Source: Peptostreptococcus faecalis
GTDB taxonomy: Bacteria; Bacillota; Clostridia; Peptostreptococcales; Peptostreptococcaceae
NCBI RefSeq assembly: GCF_900240845.1
Contig: NZ_OERU01000001.1
Coordinates: 455,079 to 519,078, forward strand
Length of the DNA: 64,000 nucleotides
Direction of reading: 5' to 3'
This document shows positions 62,100 through 64,000 of this stretch, in pieces. The translations under genes were made by a program, and so were the position numbers. The number at the start of each line of letters is the position of its first letter. The first letter of the stretch is position 1. Below the pieces are notes generated by a model that made no database searches, was not told the origin of the DNA, and saw only the letters and a list, made by a program, of their open reading frames with translations.

Positions 62100-63032
62100 A
62101 TGACAGAAGCAAAAAGAAAAGAAAGACAAAGTATTATTTTGATAACGATTACTGCTGTAGTGTGGGGACTTGCAGTTGTGTTTCAAAAAACGGGAATGGA
62201 GCACGTTGGACCCTTTACATTTAATTTTTTTAGATGCATTATAAGTACGGCATTTTTATCTCTTGTTACTTTTGTGATTTCTATAAAAAAGAAAAGAGAC
62301 GGAATTGAAGAAGTTAGTAGAAGTAAAAAATCTTTGCTTCTTGGAGGAGTATTAGCAGGTATTTCTTTATTTTTAGCTATGGCGACTCAACAGGTAGGAA
62401 TACTTGGAACAACAGCATCAAAAGCCGGATTTATAACTACTATGTATATAGTAATAGTTCCGCTACTAGGTATTTTTTATGGAAAAAGAGTTTCTTTGAA
62501 AATTTGGCTGTGTATAGGGATAGCAGCAGTTGGTTTATATCTATTATCAATAAAAAAAGGATTTGTTATTGAAAAAGGTGATTTATACGTATTAGTATCA
62601 GCATTCTTTTTTGCTCTACAAATAGTTGTTGTAGATATTTTTGCTCCAAAGGCAGATGCAATAAAATTATCATTAATACAGTTTATAGTTTCAGGTATAT
62701 TGTCATTTATATTGATGGTTGGATTTGAAACAGTTACAATTGCTGGTCTTGTTGGTGGAGCAAGTGCTATTATATATACTGGACTTTTATCGAGTGGAGT
62801 AGGATTTACTCTTCAGATAATAGCTCAAAAAAATCTTCAGCCTACAATCACATCATTGATTATGAGTTCTGAATCCATAGTATCAATGGTTGCAGGAGTA
62901 GTAATATTAGGAGAGGTAATGACATCTAAAGAAGTAATAGGGTGTGTAATAATGGTATTTGCTATAGTTCTTACGCAAGTACAGTTACCTACGAAGAAAT
63001 TTAATGAAAAGCTATTAAGGCAAACGAAATAA
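62100..63032 (+). CDS. EamA/DMT-family transporter
   Basis: 310 residues from ATG 62100 (GGAGGATG upstream; TTG 62037 lies in the attenuator hairpin). Ten membrane helices in two EamA repeats, with VVWGLAVVFQKTGMEHVGPF at the start and PTITSLIMSSESIVSMVAGV near the end. Members export or import amino acids, nucleotides or drugs; the substrate is not deducible. Its leader has its own terminator-like hairpin. Confidence 0.88.
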   Translation: MTEAKRKERQSIILITITAVVWGLAVVFQKTGMEHVGPFTFNFFRCIISTAFLSLVTFVISIKKKRDGIEEVSRSKKSLLLGGVLAGISLFLAMATQQVGILGTTASKAGFITTMYIVIVPLLGIFYGKRVSLKIWLCIGIAAVGLYLLSIKKGFVIEKGDLYVLVSAFFFALQIVVVDIFAPKADAIKLSLIQFIVSGILSFILMVGFETVTIAGLVGGASAIIYTGLLSSGVGFTLQIIAQKNLQPTITSLIMSSESIVSMVAGVVILGEVMTSKEVIGCVIMVFAIVLTQVQLPTKKFNEKLLRQTK

Positions 63033-63081
63033 AAAAATATATAAAATATCAATAAAATAAAGGAAATATATATAATATTCC

Positions 63082-63110
63082 TTGACACTGATATATCTAT
63101 TTAGTATAAT
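63082..63110 (+). promoter_or_regulatory. Consensus promoter of rplU-prp-rpmA
   Basis: TTGACA (63082-63087), 17 bp, TATAAT (63105-63110), the perfect sigma-A consensus. Confidence 0.92.
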
Positions 63111-63116
63111 AAATGA

Positions 63117-63205
63117 GTAATTGCCGCACGGTAAAGGTCGCAATACTTAGTTGTGTTGTAAAAATTCTTAAAGGATACCTGATCCGGCGAGTTTGAGAAC
63201 GGGGA
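63117..63205 (+). promoter_or_regulatory. L21 leader RNA
   Basis: A ~90-nt structured leader (TTGCCGCACGGTAAAGGTCG through CTGATCCGGCGAGTTTGAG) precedes rplU as the L21 leader does in Firmicutes. It is thought to bind L21 or L27 and regulate the operon. Confidence 0.7.
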
Positions 63206-63214
63206 GGTGTATAT

Positions 63215-63523
63215 ATGTACGCTATAGTAAAGACTGGAGGAAAGCAGTATAAGGTTTCTGAAGGTGATGTTCTTTTTGTAGAAAAGCTAGAAGCTAACGA
63301 AGGTGATGTTGTTACTTTAAATGAAGTATTAGCAGTAAACGACGGTGAGCTTAAGTTAGGAGCTCCTGTAGTTGAAGGTGCGTCTGTTCAGGCTAAAGTC
63401 GTAGAACAGGGTAAAGACAAGAAGATAATCGTATTTAAGTACAAGGCTAAGAAAGACTATAGAAGAAAAAATGGTCATCGTCAGCTGTATACTAAGTTAG
63501 TGATTGAAAAAATCAACGCGTAA
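63215..63523 (+). CDS. rplU: Ribosomal protein L21
   Basis: 102 residues. [18 protein letters not shown] is the L21 start; [14 protein letters not shown] lies near the end. It binds 23S rRNA in the 50S subunit. GGGGAGGTG precedes ATG 63215. Confidence 0.97.
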   Translation: MYAIVKTGGKQYKVSEGDVLFVEKLEANEGDVVTLNEVLAVNDGELKLGAPVVEGASVQAKVVEQGKDKKIIVFKYKAKKDYRRKNGHRQLYTKLVIEKINA

Positions 63524-63529
63524 TCATAT

Positions 63530-63847
63530 ATGATTAAAGTAACATTTTATTATAATAGTGATTATGAAATTGAGCGTTTTGAGTTGAAGGGGCATGCAAA
63601 TTATGACGATGTTGGATACGATATAGTTTGTTCTGCTGCTACGAGCAATTCTCTTGCTGTTATCAATTCATTAGATACGCTTCAAGGTGTCAAGTTTAAA
63701 GATGTTAAAGCAGAAGAAGGATATATTTGTTGTGAAGTATCTACAGATGATATTAAAAAATCACAGCTTTTACTACAACACTTGAGACTTGCACTAGAGG
63801 AAATAAGCAAAGAATATCCAAAGAATATAAAATTATTTGAAAAGTAG
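63530..63847 (+). CDS. prp: Ribosomal-processing cysteine protease Prp
   Basis: 105 residues. The catalytic pair is His22 (KGHANYDDVGYDIVCSAAT) and Cys34. Prp cleaves the N-terminal extension of L27, and the following L27 carries the matching site. Conserved between rplU and rpmA in Firmicutes. ATG 63530 is 4 bp after the rplU stop. Confidence 0.93.
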   Translation: MIKVTFYYNSDYEIERFELKGHANYDDVGYDIVCSAATSNSLAVINSLDTLQGVKFKDVKAEEGYICCEVSTDDIKKSQLLLQHLRLALEEISKEYPKNIKLFEK

Positions 63848-63860
63848 GGGGTGACTCCAG

Positions 63861-64000
63861 ATGATAAAAATGAATTTACAACTTCTTGCTTCTAAAAAGG
63901 GAGTAGGTTCTTCTAAGAATGGTAGAGACTCTATATCTAAGAGATTAGGTGTAAAGAGATTTGATGGTCAGGCTGTAACAGCTGGTTCTATCATAGTAAG
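63861..64000 (+). CDS. rpmA: Ribosomal protein L27 (partial, 3' end off window)
   Basis: 46 codons are present. The product begins [14 protein letters not shown]; Prp would cut after Ala10, leaving Ser11-Lys12-Lys13-Gly14. The later [20 protein letters not shown] is typical L27. GGGGGTG precedes ATG 63861. It runs out of the window. Confidence 0.95.
   Translation, partial: MIKMNLQLLASKKGVGSSKNGRDSISKRLGVKRFDGQAVTAGSIIV

Overview
The window reads as chromosome of a strictly anaerobic, A+T-rich Gram-positive bacterium of the Clostridia, most like the Peptostreptococcaceae. The reasons are the Rnf complex, clostridial small genes (CD1871A-type CXXC protein, DUF896), a T-box leucyl-tRNA synthetase, an AddAB recombinase, and a radC-mreBCD-pbp2-minC-rodA-RNase G cell-shape cluster. 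G+C was judged by eye only, at about 30 %. Species cannot be fixed from the sequence. I see no prophage, insertion sequence, integron or CRISPR array; this is core chromosome with a few lineage-specific islands.

Layout. 1-284: end of a 23S gene, 5S and an rRNA terminator. 296-3350: PadR regulator, a 33-residue membrane peptide, a DUF1700 membrane protein and a DUF4097-like lipoprotein. 3461-8190: a Bce-type ABC transporter, then a redox cassette of thioredoxin lipoprotein, 44-residue CXXC microprotein and NapH-like membrane Fe-S protein. 8238-25661: a seven-gene, 17-kb DNA-end-processing operon. Its first three genes form an uncommon helicase-nuclease module: an AddB/RecC-like protein without a Walker A motif, a complete UvrD-type helicase and a free-standing RecB-type nuclease. 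Then come addB, addA, sbcD and sbcC. 25674-33564: NAD kinase, RluA-type pseudouridine synthase, nucleoid-associated protein, acyl carrier protein, LacI, MocR and LysR regulators, a 6S-like RNA, DUF896 and tRNA-Leu(CAA). 33944-39943: polA, coaE, a lytic transglycosylase, a CopZ-like protein and an SH3/NlpC-P60 wall hydrolase. 40071-45202: the rnfCDGEAB operon. 45302-55301: radC, mreBCD, a very large PBP2, a MinC-like protein without MinD or MinE, rodA and an RNase E/G homologue without its zinc-link. 55311-64000: RNase Z, recX, nadD-yqeK-rsfS, T-box-leuS, an EamA transporter behind an attenuator-like hairpin, and rplU-prp-rpmA.

How they fit together. The Rnf operon couples ferredoxin oxidation to NAD+ reduction and ion pumping. 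The 8-25 kb operon would process DNA ends by three routes (new module, AddAB, SbcCD). The mre cluster builds the lateral wall and places the septum; MinC carries a possible membrane helix of its own, which may matter because its usual anchor MinD is not encoded nearby. The best candidates for undescribed biology are the three-gene helicase-nuclease module (8315-13032), the orphan MinC (51710-52726), the thioredoxin/CXXC/Fe-S cassette (6396-8060), and the 10-bp-phased TTACAAA repeats before the wall-hydrolase gene (38050-38133).
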